Below, one piece after another: positions 34,371-43,517 of a stretch of 64,000 nucleotides of DNA; position 1 is the first letter of the stretch; each line of letters opens with the position of its first letter. The notes under the pieces were generated by a model. The model had not been told where the DNA came from. It worked only from the letters and a program-made list of their open reading frames with translations, and searched no databases. Both the position numbers and the translations under genes were made by a program. The stretch is from Pseudoteredinibacter isoporae. GTDB taxonomy: Bacteria; Pseudomonadota; Gammaproteobacteria; Pseudomonadales; Cellvibrionaceae. The stretch lies in contig NZ_JAAONY010000001.1 in assembly GCF_011602085.1 (NCBI RefSeq), forward strand, positions 1,302,001 to 1,366,000, given 5' to 3'.

Positions 34371-34690
34371 TGTTGTATACCTTGTCCCAATGGTGGCCTT
34401 TGTTGTTCGTTGCCGTCTTGGCCTGGTACTGGCTGACGGCGGTGAAAGTGAAAGAGTTGGCTTTCCAGGCGGCAGCGCGCCGCTGCAATATGGAAGGTGT
34501 CCAGCTGTTGGATGACAGTATTGCGCTGAAGGTCATCAAGTTTCAGCGTGGAGCCAATGGCAATATGGGTTTTCGCCGGGAATTTGCCTTTGAGTTTACC
34601 TCTACCGGCAATCATCGCTATCAAGGTTGGGTGATCATGCAGGGTTCACGCAATCTGTCGGTAGAACTGCCTCCCCATCGTCTTCAATAA
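34370..34690 (+). CDS. DUF3301 domain membrane protein
   Basis: A 106-residue protein with an N-terminal membrane helix (residues about 8-23) and a soluble domain. It matches DUF3301 (VKELAFQAAARRCNMEGVQLLDDSIAL, in part AARRCNMEGVQLLDDS). The start at 34370 is fixed by the TGATG overlap with the DUF1415 gene. Function unknown; the pairing with DUF1415 is common in gammaproteobacteria. Confidence 0.85.
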   Translation: MLYTLSQWWPLLFVAVLAWYWLTAVKVKELAFQAAARRCNMEGVQLLDDSIALKVIKFQRGANGNMGFRREFAFEFTSTGNHRYQGWVIMQGSRNLSVELPPHRLQ

Positions 34691-34790
34691 GGCGATTATT
34701 TCCAGCAATTCTTGCTCCGCCGGTAGGCCCGTACGGGGCTTTTCGGTATACTCGCCCTTTTGTGTTTTTAACGAGCTAATCTGGTAGAGC

Positions 34791-35738
34791 ATGCAGCAGG
34801 GCGCGCAAGAGTTTATTCGTGGTATCGCCAATTTGCAGCCTCGTCATCGCGGTAGTGTGGTGACGATTGGCTCATTTGACGGGGTCCATCTCGGACATAA
34901 GGCGATTGTTCGCCAAGTGCGCGATCAGGCCCAGCGCCTGCGACTGGCCTCGGTAGTGATGACCTTCGAGCCCCAGCCCCATGAGTATTTCTCCGGGGAG
35001 AAAGCGCCCGCTCGCCTGATGCGGGTTCGTGACAAAGCCAAAGCCCTGTTTGAAGCGGGTATCGATCGCGTCTTTTGTGTGACCTTTAATCGACGTTTCA
35101 GTTCGCTGTCGGCTGAGGACTTTGTGAAACAGATCCTGGTCGATGGTCTGGGGGTCAAATATCTGGTGGTCGGCGATGACTTCCGCTTCGGTTGTGACCG
35201 CAGTGGGGATTACCAGTTTCTGCTGGAAGCGGGTAAACGTTACGGTTTTGAAGTGACGGACACACAGACCTTGATGCTGGATGGCGAGCGCATCAGCAGC
35301 ACGCGCATCCGCGCAGCATTGGAAATCAGTGATTTTCGTTTGGCGGAGCGCTTATTGGGGCGTCCTTACCGGATCGAAGGTAAAGTGATTCGGGGGCAGC
35401 AGTTGGCTCGCCAATGGGATGTGCCTACTGCGAATGTCCAGCTGCACCGTTACCGCTCGCCGCTCAATGGCGTATTTGCGGTTGAGGTTACATTGATGGA
35501 TGGCCGACAGCTTAATGGCGTGGCCAATGTGGGAGTTCGCCCAACTATTGGTGGCGAAGCCACCCCAATTCTCGAAGTGCATTTATTTGACTTCGATGCT
35601 GACATCTACGAGCAGGAAATTGCCGTGGAGTTTAAACATAAACTGCGCGACGAGCAGAAGTTTGCTTCTCTCGACGAGCTTAAGCAACAAATCTACCGCG
35701 ACAGAGATCAGGCCAAGGCCTGGTTTGATGCCGGTTAA
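34791..35738 (+). CDS. ribF: Bifunctional riboflavin kinase / FAD synthetase
   Basis: A 315-residue RibF. The nucleotidyltransferase half has GSFDGVHLGHKAI and the SSTRIRAAL motif; the kinase half begins with GRPYRIEGKVIRGQQLARQWDVPTANV, including the PTAN ATP-site sequence. It makes FMN and then FAD. It begins the conserved block ribF-ileS-lspA-fkpB-ispH. The 100-base upstream gap holds no riboswitch that I can see. Confidence 0.96.
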   Translation: MQQGAQEFIRGIANLQPRHRGSVVTIGSFDGVHLGHKAIVRQVRDQAQRLRLASVVMTFEPQPHEYFSGEKAPARLMRVRDKAKALFEAGIDRVFCVTFNRRFSSLSAEDFVKQILVDGLGVKYLVVGDDFRFGCDRSGDYQFLLEAGKRYGFEVTDTQTLMLDGERISSTRIRAALEISDFRLAERLLGRPYRIEGKVIRGQQLARQWDVPTANVQLHRYRSPLNGVFAVEVTLMDGRQLNGVANVGVRPTIGGEATPILEVHLFDFDADIYEQEIAVEFKHKLRDEQKFASLDELKQQIYRDRDQAKAWFDAG

Positions 35739-35779
35739 AAATGCGCAAACCATGCGCCCGTATTATTAAGTGACGACAA

Positions 35780-38584
35780 ATGAGTGATTACAAAGCCACC
35801 TTGAATTTGCCAAAAACTGGCTTTGCCATGAAGGCAAACCTGGCTCAACGTGAGCCGGGCATGTTGAAAAAATGGCAGGATGATAATCTGTACCAGCAGA
35901 TTCGCGATGCACGTAAAGGCGCTGAGCAATTTATTCTGCACGACGGCCCTCCGTATGCCAACGGTGATATTCACCTGGGGCATTCACTTAATAAAATTCT
36001 GAAAGATATTATTATCAAATCCAAAACCATGAGCGGCTTCGATGCGCCTTATGTTCCGGGTTGGGACTGCCATGGCTTGCCGATTGAAAATCAGGTTGAA
36101 AAGAAAAACGGCAAGGCCGGTGTAAAGCTAGATTTCAAAAGCTTCCGACAGAAGTGTCGTGACTATGCTGCGCGTCAAGTGGAAGGGCAGAAAAAAGAAT
36201 TTATTCGCCTGGGTGTTTTTGGTGAATGGGATAATCCTTACCTGACCATGAACTACCAGTTCGAGGCGGATATTATTCGTGCGTTGGGCAAAATTGCCGA
36301 GAACGGTCATTTGCATCGCGGCTTTAAGCCAGTGTATTGGAGTGTGGTGGGCGGTTCTGCTTTGGCAGAGGCGGAAGTGGAATACCAAAACAAGACTTCC
36401 TTTTCCATTGATGTTAAATATCCAGTGAAAGATACGGCAAAGCTGGCTGAAGCAATGCCGGAGCTGGCGGGCGCAAACAATGTTTCTGTAGTGATCTGGA
36501 CAACAACCCCATGGACGCTGCCTTCCAGTCAGGCGGTTTCGATGCATGCGGATCTGGATTACGTTGCGGTACAAGCCGATGAGCAAGTCCTGATTTTGGC
36601 GGAGGCCTTGCATGAATCGGTGATGGCTCGTGCGGGTGTTGAAAATTTTGAAATTATTGCTCGCTGTAAAGGCCAGGCACTGGAAAATCTGGTGCTGGCG
36701 CATCCATTCTACGATCGCGATATTCCCGTTATTTTAGGTGATCATGTAACCACCGATGCTGGTACTGGTTGTGTGCACACAGCGCCGGATCACGGTGTGG
36801 ACGATTTTAATGTCGGCAAACGCTATGGTTTGGGCACGCTGAACTATCTTGATGATGGTGGTTTGTATCGCGACAGTGTTGAAGTTTTTGCCGGCCAGCA
36901 TGTGTACAAAGTTGACCCTGTTGTGGTCGAGCTTTTGAAAGAAAAAGACGTATTGCTTTGTGAAGAAAAAATCGAACACAGCTATCCCCATTGCTGGCGT
37001 ACTAAAACGCCGCTGATCTTCCGGGCTACCCCGCAGTGGTTTATCAGTATGAGCCAGAAAGGCTTACGCGATGATGTGAAAAAAGCCGTTGATGATGTGG
37101 AGTGGATCCCAGGTTGGGGGCGCGCACGCATCGACAGCATGCTGGATTCCAGCCCGGACTGGTGTATTTCCCGTCAGCGTACCTGGGGTGTGCCGATTGC
37201 CTTGTTTGTTGATAAAGACAGCCAGGAACTGCACCCGGATACGCCGCGTTTGATTGAAGAGGTGGCCAAGCGGGTTGAGCAGGAGGGTATGGAAGCCTGG
37301 TTTGAGTTGGATGTTGCTGAGCTGTTGGGTGAAGAGGCTGAACGCTATAAAAAAGTAACCGATACACTGGATGTCTGGTTTGATTCCGGCGTGACTCACC
37401 ACGCGGTATTGAAACGTCGTGATTATCTGCGTTACCCGGCGGATTTGTATTTGGAGGGTTCAGATCAGCATCGCGGCTGGTTCCAGTCTTCGCTGAAAAC
37501 CGCCATGGCAATCAATGGCGAAGCCCCTTATAAGCAGGTGCTGACTCATGGCTTTACCGTTGATACCAACGGCCACAAAATGTCCAAATCACTGGGCAAT
37601 GTGATTCCGCCAAAAGAAATTATTGGCGAGCTGGGCGCAGATGTATTGCGTTTGTGGGTTGCTGCGACGGATTTCAGTGGCGACATGACGGTGTCAAAAG
37701 AAATCTTCAAGCGTACGGCGGACTCCTATCGCCGTATTCGTAATACCGCACGTTTCCTGTTATCGAACTTGAGCGGTTTTGATCCTGCTCAGCATCAGGT
37801 GGCGATGGATGAAATGTTGTCTCTGGATCGCTGGGCGCTGGAACGCACGGCTGAGCTGCAAAAAGAAATTGTGGCGGCGTATGACGCTTACAGCCTGCAT
37901 TTGATTTACCAGAAATTGCACAACTTCTGTGTGGTGGATTTGGGTGGTTTCTATCTGGATATTATTAAAGATCGTCAGTACACCTGTAAGGAAGACAGTC
38001 TGGCTCGTCGTTCTGCCCAAACGGCTCTGTACCATATCATCGAGGCGATGGTGCGTTGGTTGGCACCTATCACCAGCTTTACCGCTGATGAGTTGTGGCA
38101 GCATATTCCCGGAGAGCGCCAGGGTTCTGTGTTTGTACAGCAGTGGTATGAGTTACCTGTGGGCGTTGCCAATTCTGATATGGACAACGTTTTCTGGCAG
38201 CAAGTTGCCGACGTGAAAACCGAGGTGAACAAAACTCTGGAAGCCAAGCGCGGTGAGGGTGTTGTGGGCGGCTCATTGCAGGCTGAAGTGATCTTGTATT
38301 GTGATGAAGAATTGGCGGCATCCCTGCTTCGCCTTGCCAATGAATTACGCTTTGTTTTAATTACCTCGGCCGCTGAAGTTAAGCCTTTGTCTGAGGCGCC
38401 TGCCGATGCTGTGGAAACCGAGCTGGCCGGGCTGAAAATTCTGGTGAAGAAATCAGAATATAAAAAGTGTGAGCGTTGCTGGCATTTCCGTGAAGACGTT
38501 GGTCGGATTGCTGAGCACGAAACCATTTGTGGTCGCTGTGTTGAAAACGTAACGGGCGAAGGTGAAGTGCGTGAGTTCGCCTGA
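35780..38584 (+). CDS. ileS: Isoleucyl-tRNA synthetase
   Basis: A 934-residue class I synthetase. The HIGH motif is HLGH in [10 protein letters not shown] (near residue 57), the KMSKS loop is in KMSKSLGN (near 603), and the editing domain lies between. The C-terminus has a four-cysteine zinc site (CERCW ... CGRC). It charges tRNA-Ile. It follows ribF by 41 bases and overlaps the presumed start of lspA. Confidence 0.97.
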   Translation: MSDYKATLNLPKTGFAMKANLAQREPGMLKKWQDDNLYQQIRDARKGAEQFILHDGPPYANGDIHLGHSLNKILKDIIIKSKTMSGFDAPYVPGWDCHGLPIENQVEKKNGKAGVKLDFKSFRQKCRDYAARQVEGQKKEFIRLGVFGEWDNPYLTMNYQFEADIIRALGKIAENGHLHRGFKPVYWSVVGGSALAEAEVEYQNKTSFSIDVKYPVKDTAKLAEAMPELAGANNVSVVIWTTTPWTLPSSQAVSMHADLDYVAVQADEQVLILAEALHESVMARAGVENFEIIARCKGQALENLVLAHPFYDRDIPVILGDHVTTDAGTGCVHTAPDHGVDDFNVGKRYGLGTLNYLDDGGLYRDSVEVFAGQHVYKVDPVVVELLKEKDVLLCEEKIEHSYPHCWRTKTPLIFRATPQWFISMSQKGLRDDVKKAVDDVEWIPGWGRARIDSMLDSSPDWCISRQRTWGVPIALFVDKDSQELHPDTPRLIEEVAKRVEQEGMEAWFELDVAELLGEEAERYKKVTDTLDVWFDSGVTHHAVLKRRDYLRYPADLYLEGSDQHRGWFQSSLKTAMAINGEAPYKQVLTHGFTVDTNGHKMSKSLGNVIPPKEIIGELGADVLRLWVAATDFSGDMTVSKEIFKRTADSYRRIRNTARFLLSNLSGFDPAQHQVAMDEMLSLDRWALERTAELQKEIVAAYDAYSLHLIYQKLHNFCVVDLGGFYLDIIKDRQYTCKEDSLARRSAQTALYHIIEAMVRWLAPITSFTADELWQHIPGERQGSVFVQQWYELPVGVANSDMDNVFWQQVADVKTEVNKTLEAKRGEGVVGGSLQAEVILYCDEELAASLLRLANELRFVLITSAAEVKPLSEAPADAVETELAGLKILVKKSEYKKCERCWHFREDVGRIAEHETICGRCVENVTGEGEVREFA

Positions 38585-39098
38585 TTCCAGAGGTTTGTTG
38601 GCGGGCCCGTGGTATTGGCGTAAAGCGTTATTATGGTACGCCCTTGCGGCTGTGATTATCGCGTCGGACCTGGCGACCAAAGCCTGGGCGTTGGCCAGCT
38701 TTGAATATGCCCAGCCCGTTGAAGTGACGCCGTTTTTCGATTGGCTTTTACTCTATAACTACGGTGCAGCGTTCAGCTTTTTAAGCGATGAGGGCGGGTG
38801 GCAGCGCTGGTTTTTTTCCGGCATTGCGTTCGTGGTGAGCTGCATGCTGGTTGTGTGGCTTGCTCGCATCCCCCCTAAGCAGCGCTGGGAACCTGTTGCA
38901 CTGGCGCTGATTTTGGGCGGAGCTTTGGGCAATCTTTATGATCGTCTAACTTTGGGTTATGTGGTGGATTTCATTTCTCTGCATTACCAACAGCATCGCT
39001 GGCCTTCGTTTAATATTGCTGATAGCGCTATTTGTGTTGGTGCTGTTATGTTGCTCATCGATTTATGGCGCAACAAAGATGATGAGCCTGACGCCTAG
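38571..39098 (+). CDS. lspA: Lipoprotein signal peptidase
   Basis: A prolipoprotein signal peptidase of 175 residues if started at GTG 38571, which has GAAGG at a good distance; GTG 38562 (178 residues) is an alternative. Either way it overlaps the end of ileS. Four membrane helices; the catalytic aspartates are in NLYDRL and NIADSA, and the early SDLATKAW motif is conserved. It cuts the signal peptide from diacylated prolipoproteins. Confidence 0.95.
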   Translation: MSSPDSRGLLAGPWYWRKALLWYALAAVIIASDLATKAWALASFEYAQPVEVTPFFDWLLLYNYGAAFSFLSDEGGWQRWFFSGIAFVVSCMLVVWLARIPPKQRWEPVALALILGGALGNLYDRLTLGYVVDFISLHYQQHRWPSFNIADSAICVGAVMLLIDLWRNKDDEPDA

Positions 39099-39151
39099 GG
39101 CGTTCGTACTTTGCGCAAAACTTTTGTTACCGAAAACGTGATTAAGCTTCT

Positions 39152-39619
39152 ATGACTGATATGACAGAGCTGGCCATTGGCCCGGGTACCCAAGTTACTT
39201 TGCATTTTGCTATCAAGATGGCTGATGGCTCCTTGGTGGATTCCACTTTTGATGGCGCTCCGGCGACCTTCAGTGTGGGCGATGGTAATTTATTGCCAGG
39301 CTTCGAACAGGTTTTGATGGGCCTGTGTGCAGGCGATGAGCAGGAATTCCCCATTTCTCCCGAGCAGGGTTTCGGTCAGCGCAACCCGAACAATATCCAG
39401 GACATTCCTCGTGACGCTTTCGATGAAGGAATGGAGCTGGAAGAAGGTTTGATGGTGTCTTTTGCCGATGCTCAGCAAGCCGAGCTTCCCGGTGTCATTG
39501 CCGAAGTGGGCGACAATACTGTGAAAGTGGACTTCAATCACCCATTGGCTGGACGAGACTTGGTCTTTGAGGTCAAAATCATCGCTGTAGCGGTGTGTGA
39601 TGGAGTGCAAAAGCACTGA
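39152..39619 (+). CDS. fkpB: FKBP-type peptidyl-prolyl isomerase (SlpA)
   Basis: A 155-residue FKBP of the SlpA type: a short FKBP domain ([19 protein letters not shown]) interrupted by an insert-in-flap chaperone domain with [18 protein letters not shown]. It is a cytoplasmic prolyl isomerase and chaperone. Its stop overlaps the ispH start (TGATG), the usual coupling. Confidence 0.94.
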   Translation: MTDMTELAIGPGTQVTLHFAIKMADGSLVDSTFDGAPATFSVGDGNLLPGFEQVLMGLCAGDEQEFPISPEQGFGQRNPNNIQDIPRDAFDEGMELEEGLMVSFADAQQAELPGVIAEVGDNTVKVDFNHPLAGRDLVFEVKIIAVAVCDGVQKH

Positions 39620-40554
39620 TGATCCATATTAATCTTGCCAATCCCAGAGGCTTTTGTGCCGGCGTTGATCGGGCGATCGATATTGTTAATCGTGCTCTGG
39701 ATATTCACGGTGCGCCGATCTACGTGCGCCATGAGGTCGTCCATAATAAATTTGTGGTCGATAGTCTGCGTGATCGTGGTGCGGTGTTTGTTGATGAGCT
39801 TCATGAGGTGCCTGACGATGTCATTGTCATCTTCAGTGCTCATGGGGTTTCCAAGGCGGTACAGCAAGAAGCTAAGCAGCGGGGCTTGAAAGTCTTTGAT
39901 GCGACCTGCCCATTGGTGACCAAGGTTCATATTGAAGTGCTCAAATACAGTCGCGAAGGCAGTGAATGTGTGCTGATCGGCCACAACGGACACCCTGAGG
40001 TTGAAGGTACCATGGGGCAGTTCGATGACAGCTTTGGTGGCCAGATTTACCTGGTCGAAGACGAGGGTGATGTAGCCAGGCTGGAGGTGCGGGATCCGTC
40101 TCAGCTCGCCTATGTGACTCAGACCACGCTGTCTATGGATGATACGGCGAAGGTGATCGACGCTCTGCGTCAACGTTTCCCTGAGATTCGTGGCCCTCGC
40201 AAGAATGACATTTGCTATGCCACCCAGAACCGACAGGACGCCATCAAGCAGCTAGCGCTGGAAAATGAGTTGGTTCTGGTTGTGGGATCGCCGAATAGTT
40301 CCAACTCCAACCGCTTGCGAGAGCTGGCCGAGCGTTGTGGCGCAAAAGCCTTCCTTATCGATACCGCTGAGGACATAGATGCTAGTTGGTTGTCGTCTAT
40401 ATCCTCTATCGGCATTAGTGCAGGGGCCTCTGCTCCTGAAGTACTCGTGCAGGATGTGATCAAGCGTCTGCAGACTTTAGGTGCCAGTGCGCCCGCTGAG
40501 ATGAATGGTCAGGAGGAGAATGTTAGCTTTTCCTTACCTAAAGAGCTGCGCTAG
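39619..40554 (+). CDS. ispH: 4-hydroxy-3-methylbut-2-enyl diphosphate reductase
   Basis: A 311-residue IspH. It performs the last step of the MEP isoprenoid pathway. The cluster cysteines are C13 (PRGFCAGV), one in DATCPLV near residue 97 and one in DICYATQ near 198; the catalytic Glu/His/Thr set ([12 protein letters not shown]) is present. It ends the essential-gene block; a 7-bp hairpin (40601-40623) without T run lies between it and the pilin operon. Confidence 0.96.
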   Translation: MIHINLANPRGFCAGVDRAIDIVNRALDIHGAPIYVRHEVVHNKFVVDSLRDRGAVFVDELHEVPDDVIVIFSAHGVSKAVQQEAKQRGLKVFDATCPLVTKVHIEVLKYSREGSECVLIGHNGHPEVEGTMGQFDDSFGGQIYLVEDEGDVARLEVRDPSQLAYVTQTTLSMDDTAKVIDALRQRFPEIRGPRKNDICYATQNRQDAIKQLALENELVLVVGSPNSSNSNRLRELAERCGAKAFLIDTAEDIDASWLSSISSIGISAGASAPEVLVQDVIKRLQTLGASAPAEMNGQEENVSFSLPKELR

Positions 40555-40733
40555 ATGCCCCCTTCGCTAAGTCACTGAATTCTAGCGATTTCCTCCTTTC
40601 TGGCTGCTTTGCAATGGCAGCCAACATCAGCCTATTATTGACCGTTGATCGGTGACGTAGCACTTTATCGCCACATTTCACCGCCGATCCTCCTTAAGAT
40701 TATTTGAACGGTCCATTCTGGTATACCTAAGAT

Positions 40734-41309
40734 ATGAAAAAGTTCCCTAAAAATGGATTTACCCTAATCGAGTTGCTGGTTGTGGTTGCGATTCTCGCCA
40801 TAATCATGGCTTATGCCGTGCCTGGTCTTACGTCTATGAGTGAGCGGGGGCAGATGCGTGCCAATCTCGATAAGTTTAAAACCTCACTGCAAATGGCTCG
40901 GTCCGAGGCGGTGACTCGTCGTGCTTCTGTGGTGTTATGCGCCAAGAAAAACAACACAGAGGTTTGTCGCACCGGCGGGCAGGCCCGTAAGCGTCTGGGT
41001 AATGACTGGATGATGTTTGTCGATCGCAATAACAACCAACTGGCTGACTTCGGTTCAGGCCAATGTGCAGATACTGAAGATTGCCTATTGTCATTGGAGA
41101 ACTACGGTACAGGGAATTTAATTATTACCTCTGCAGACCGGGAAATTATCTTTAACCCTGATGGCACACCGAATAAGGCAGATGGTTACAACATTCAGGT
41201 TTGTGCCGGTAACGCAAAAGACAATAATGACGAATTTCGATCTGTGACTATTTCTATTATGCCCACAGGCTCCTTTTCGGTACGCAAGGGGACAGATTCA
41301 TGTCAATAA
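40734..41309 (+). CDS. fimU: Minor pseudopilin FimU/FimT (GspH type)
   Basis: A 191-residue type IV minor pilin. Short basic leader cut at G|FTLIELLVVVAILAII, with Glu at position 5 of the mature protein. The C-terminal half is a GspH-type beta domain. It is the first gene of the minor pilin operon, which primes pilus assembly and carries PilY1 to the tip. It overlaps pilV by ten bases. Confidence 0.88.
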   Translation: MKKFPKNGFTLIELLVVVAILAIIMAYAVPGLTSMSERGQMRANLDKFKTSLQMARSEAVTRRASVVLCAKKNNTEVCRTGGQARKRLGNDWMMFVDRNNNQLADFGSGQCADTEDCLLSLENYGTGNLIITSADREIIFNPDGTPNKADGYNIQVCAGNAKDNNDEFRSVTISIMPTGSFSVRKGTDSCQ

Positions 41310-41809
41310 GAGCAAACTCCCTAGGGCGCCAAACCGGTGCAACCATGATCGAAGTTATGGTTGCTTTGTTTCTATTGGCTGTTGGACTGCTTGGCACTTT
41401 GGCATTGCAGAATTCGAGCCAGAGAAGCAATCAAAGTGCCATGTTCTCTTCTGTAGCCATTGTCCTGGCTCGAGATATGGCTAATCGAATCGGTGCAAAT
41501 AACAATCAATTTACAACTGCCGATGATGCGCTGTATGGAGGCATTGATACCGCTAACGTTTCCGGTGCGGTAACCACCTGTAATGTCGATTGTAACCAGG
41601 CGTCCATCAAGACTATGGATGAGGGCCAGTGGGCAGAAGAGATTAAAACACGCTTGCCTGCTGGTCGTGGCACGGTGGCGATAGATGCTAATGGTGTTCA
41701 TGAGGTCACGGTTATGTGGGACGACCAGTTAACGGGTGCTTCTGGAACGAATTGTGGCGGGAATCCTGAGGTGGATCTTACCTGCGTAAAGTTGGAGTTT
41801 AGACTGTGA
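41300..41809 (+). CDS. pilV: Minor pilin PilV
   Basis: A 169-residue minor pilin. The prepilin site is G|ATMIEVMVALFLLAVGLLG with Glu at +5 (ATMIE), as in PilV proteins. It is part of the minor pilin priming complex. It overlaps both neighbours (fimU by ten bases, pilW by four), indicating translational coupling. Confidence 0.9.
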   Translation: MSIRANSLGRQTGATMIEVMVALFLLAVGLLGTLALQNSSQRSNQSAMFSSVAIVLARDMANRIGANNNQFTTADDALYGGIDTANVSGAVTTCNVDCNQASIKTMDEGQWAEEIKTRLPAGRGTVAIDANGVHEVTVMWDDQLTGASGTNCGGNPEVDLTCVKLEFRL

Positions 41810-42897
41810 GTAAATCCATAATGCTTAAGCACCAGCAGCGAGGTGTTGGTTTAATTGAACTGATGGTGTCGGTCACTATCGGTCTGCTGATCATGGCAGG
41901 AGTCGTGCAGTTGTACCTGACTTCTGTAGAGACTCAGCGTAGCCAGGAGGGCCTTTCCCGAATTCAGGAAAATATCCGTTTTGTGAGCAATCGAATTACC
42001 GATGAAGGTGCGTCTTCTGGCTTTTTGGGGTGTGTTCCAAGATTGGATGATGACAGCCGAGTGATCAATTTACTTACTGATAATACCGGCGTGGACGGAA
42101 ATGGTGTTCCCGAAGTGAATAACTTTGCTTCGTCGATTAGCGGGCTTGAAAACTCTGGTCTAAATAATACCGATGAAGTTTTTTTCCGCTTTGCTACAGC
42201 AAAATCAATTCCGTTGATGAATGAATTTGCTGCGGGTACTGACCCATCCCTGACCCTAGACAACAGCATTAACTTTCAAGCTGCATACAACTCCATTAAA
42301 CAATGGGATATCGGGGTGCTTACAGATTGTAATTATGCGGTTGTTTTTTTGGTGACCAACGATCCGGGCACTGATGGCGTCGTTGAGATTAGTCGATCTA
42401 AAACGATTCCACCAGGGAGTCCAAACGGTGGTCAGGGAAATCAGGATGTTGACACAACGATTACTTTTCGCGGCGTAAATGACGACATCTCAGATGGTCG
42501 TCCTCGTGCTCGCATGTACTTAGCTGGAATGGGCGGATATAGCTATGACGTTCAATTGAGCGAGGCTGCTAAGCAAATTAATAGCGGTGGCGGTAATGCT
42601 CAGTGTGATGCTAATTATCCTCAGTATTGCGCGCTTTTCCGTAACGGGCAGGAAATTATGGATGGCGTCGTTGACTTCCAGGTTGAGTACGGGTGGCGTA
42701 ATGGCAATTTGGTGAGCTTCGGTAATGCGACGGCTGTAGCAAGTGCCGGAATGTGGAATCGTATTGACCGTATCAAAATGGATGTAACTCTAAGCGCGAT
42801 TGAGGTTACAGGCACTAATGACAATTCTACATCGAAACGTATCCAGCGTGAGCTTTCTCAGGTTGTTATGCTGAAGAATCCGGTGGTGGAGTTATGA
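41806..42897 (+). CDS. pilW: Minor pilin PilW
   Basis: A 363-residue prepilin with GTG start overlapping the pilV stop by four bases (GTGA). The leader ends at QRG, with mature VGLIELMVSVTIGLLIMAG, Glu at +5. The long C-terminal beta-rich domain is typical of PilW. It works with FimU, PilV, PilX and PilE under the tip adhesin PilY1. Confidence 0.88.
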   Translation: MSKSIMLKHQQRGVGLIELMVSVTIGLLIMAGVVQLYLTSVETQRSQEGLSRIQENIRFVSNRITDEGASSGFLGCVPRLDDDSRVINLLTDNTGVDGNGVPEVNNFASSISGLENSGLNNTDEVFFRFATAKSIPLMNEFAAGTDPSLTLDNSINFQAAYNSIKQWDIGVLTDCNYAVVFLVTNDPGTDGVVEISRSKTIPPGSPNGGQGNQDVDTTITFRGVNDDISDGRPRARMYLAGMGGYSYDVQLSEAAKQINSGGGNAQCDANYPQYCALFRNGQEIMDGVVDFQVEYGWRNGNLVSFGNATAVASAGMWNRIDRIKMDVTLSAIEVTGTNDNSTSKRIQRELSQVVMLKNPVVEL

Positions 42898-43505
42898 TGA
42901 CTACCTATTTTGTCAAATCTGCTTTTCCTTCTATAAGAAGGCAGCGTGGTGTTACTCTCATTGTGGCACTGGTTATTTTGTTGGTGATGTCTGTGGTCGC
43001 AGTTGCTTCTATGTCAGGCAGTACTCTGCAGGCGCGTATGGCCTCAAATGAAAAGCAGATTCAGATTTCTTTGCACGCTGCTGAAGCAGGTTCCCGAGCA
43101 GCAGTTTTGTATCTGAATCAAAACGCGCACAGCCCTTACACTAAATTCAAAAGTGCTACTGACGGTTTATATTCCAACACGAAAAACAATGAAGAAGGGT
43201 TGTTGGAGCCGGTATCCATTGATGCAAATTTTTCAGATTATAACGATCCGGGTGCCTGGACTGATGATAACAGTGTGGAAGTCGCAGCTGTTGCTGACAA
43301 TTTGCCAAGCACAGCTAAAGACCCTCGTTATATTATCGAGTTTCTTGGGACTCAGGTTTTAGGTAACCAACCCGTTTCCCTGAATGGTAATCAGGCGAAG
43401 CCAACTCCGGTTTTTCACTATCGAATTGTAGCAATTGGATGGGCTCAAGATCCGCAGATTTATTCAATTGTTCAAACCACCTACAAAACAGCTGAATCCT
43501 TTTGA
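42894..43505 (+). CDS. pilX: Minor pilin PilX
   Basis: A 203-residue prepilin. Leader ends QRG; mature part VTLIVALVILLVMSVVAVAS lacks the +5 Glu, as is typical of PilX/GspK-like minor pilins. Overlaps pilW by four bases and lies 12 bases before pilY1. Confidence 0.87.
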   Translation: MMTTYFVKSAFPSIRRQRGVTLIVALVILLVMSVVAVASMSGSTLQARMASNEKQIQISLHAAEAGSRAAVLYLNQNAHSPYTKFKSATDGLYSNTKNNEEGLLEPVSIDANFSDYNDPGAWTDDNSVEVAAVADNLPSTAKDPRYIIEFLGTQVLGNQPVSLNGNQAKPTPVFHYRIVAIGWAQDPQIYSIVQTTYKTAESF

Positions 43506-43517
43506 GCGTGAATCACT

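Noticed and set aside
34725-34744. Palindrome CCCGTACGGG with following T's before ribF as a terminator or riboswitch part.
   Set aside because: The stem is only three to four pairs once a loop is allowed, and no FMN riboswitch element is visible.
40601-40623. Stem TGGCTGC/GCAGCCA after ispH as an intrinsic terminator.
   Set aside because: Only seven pairs and no T run; mentioned under ispH.
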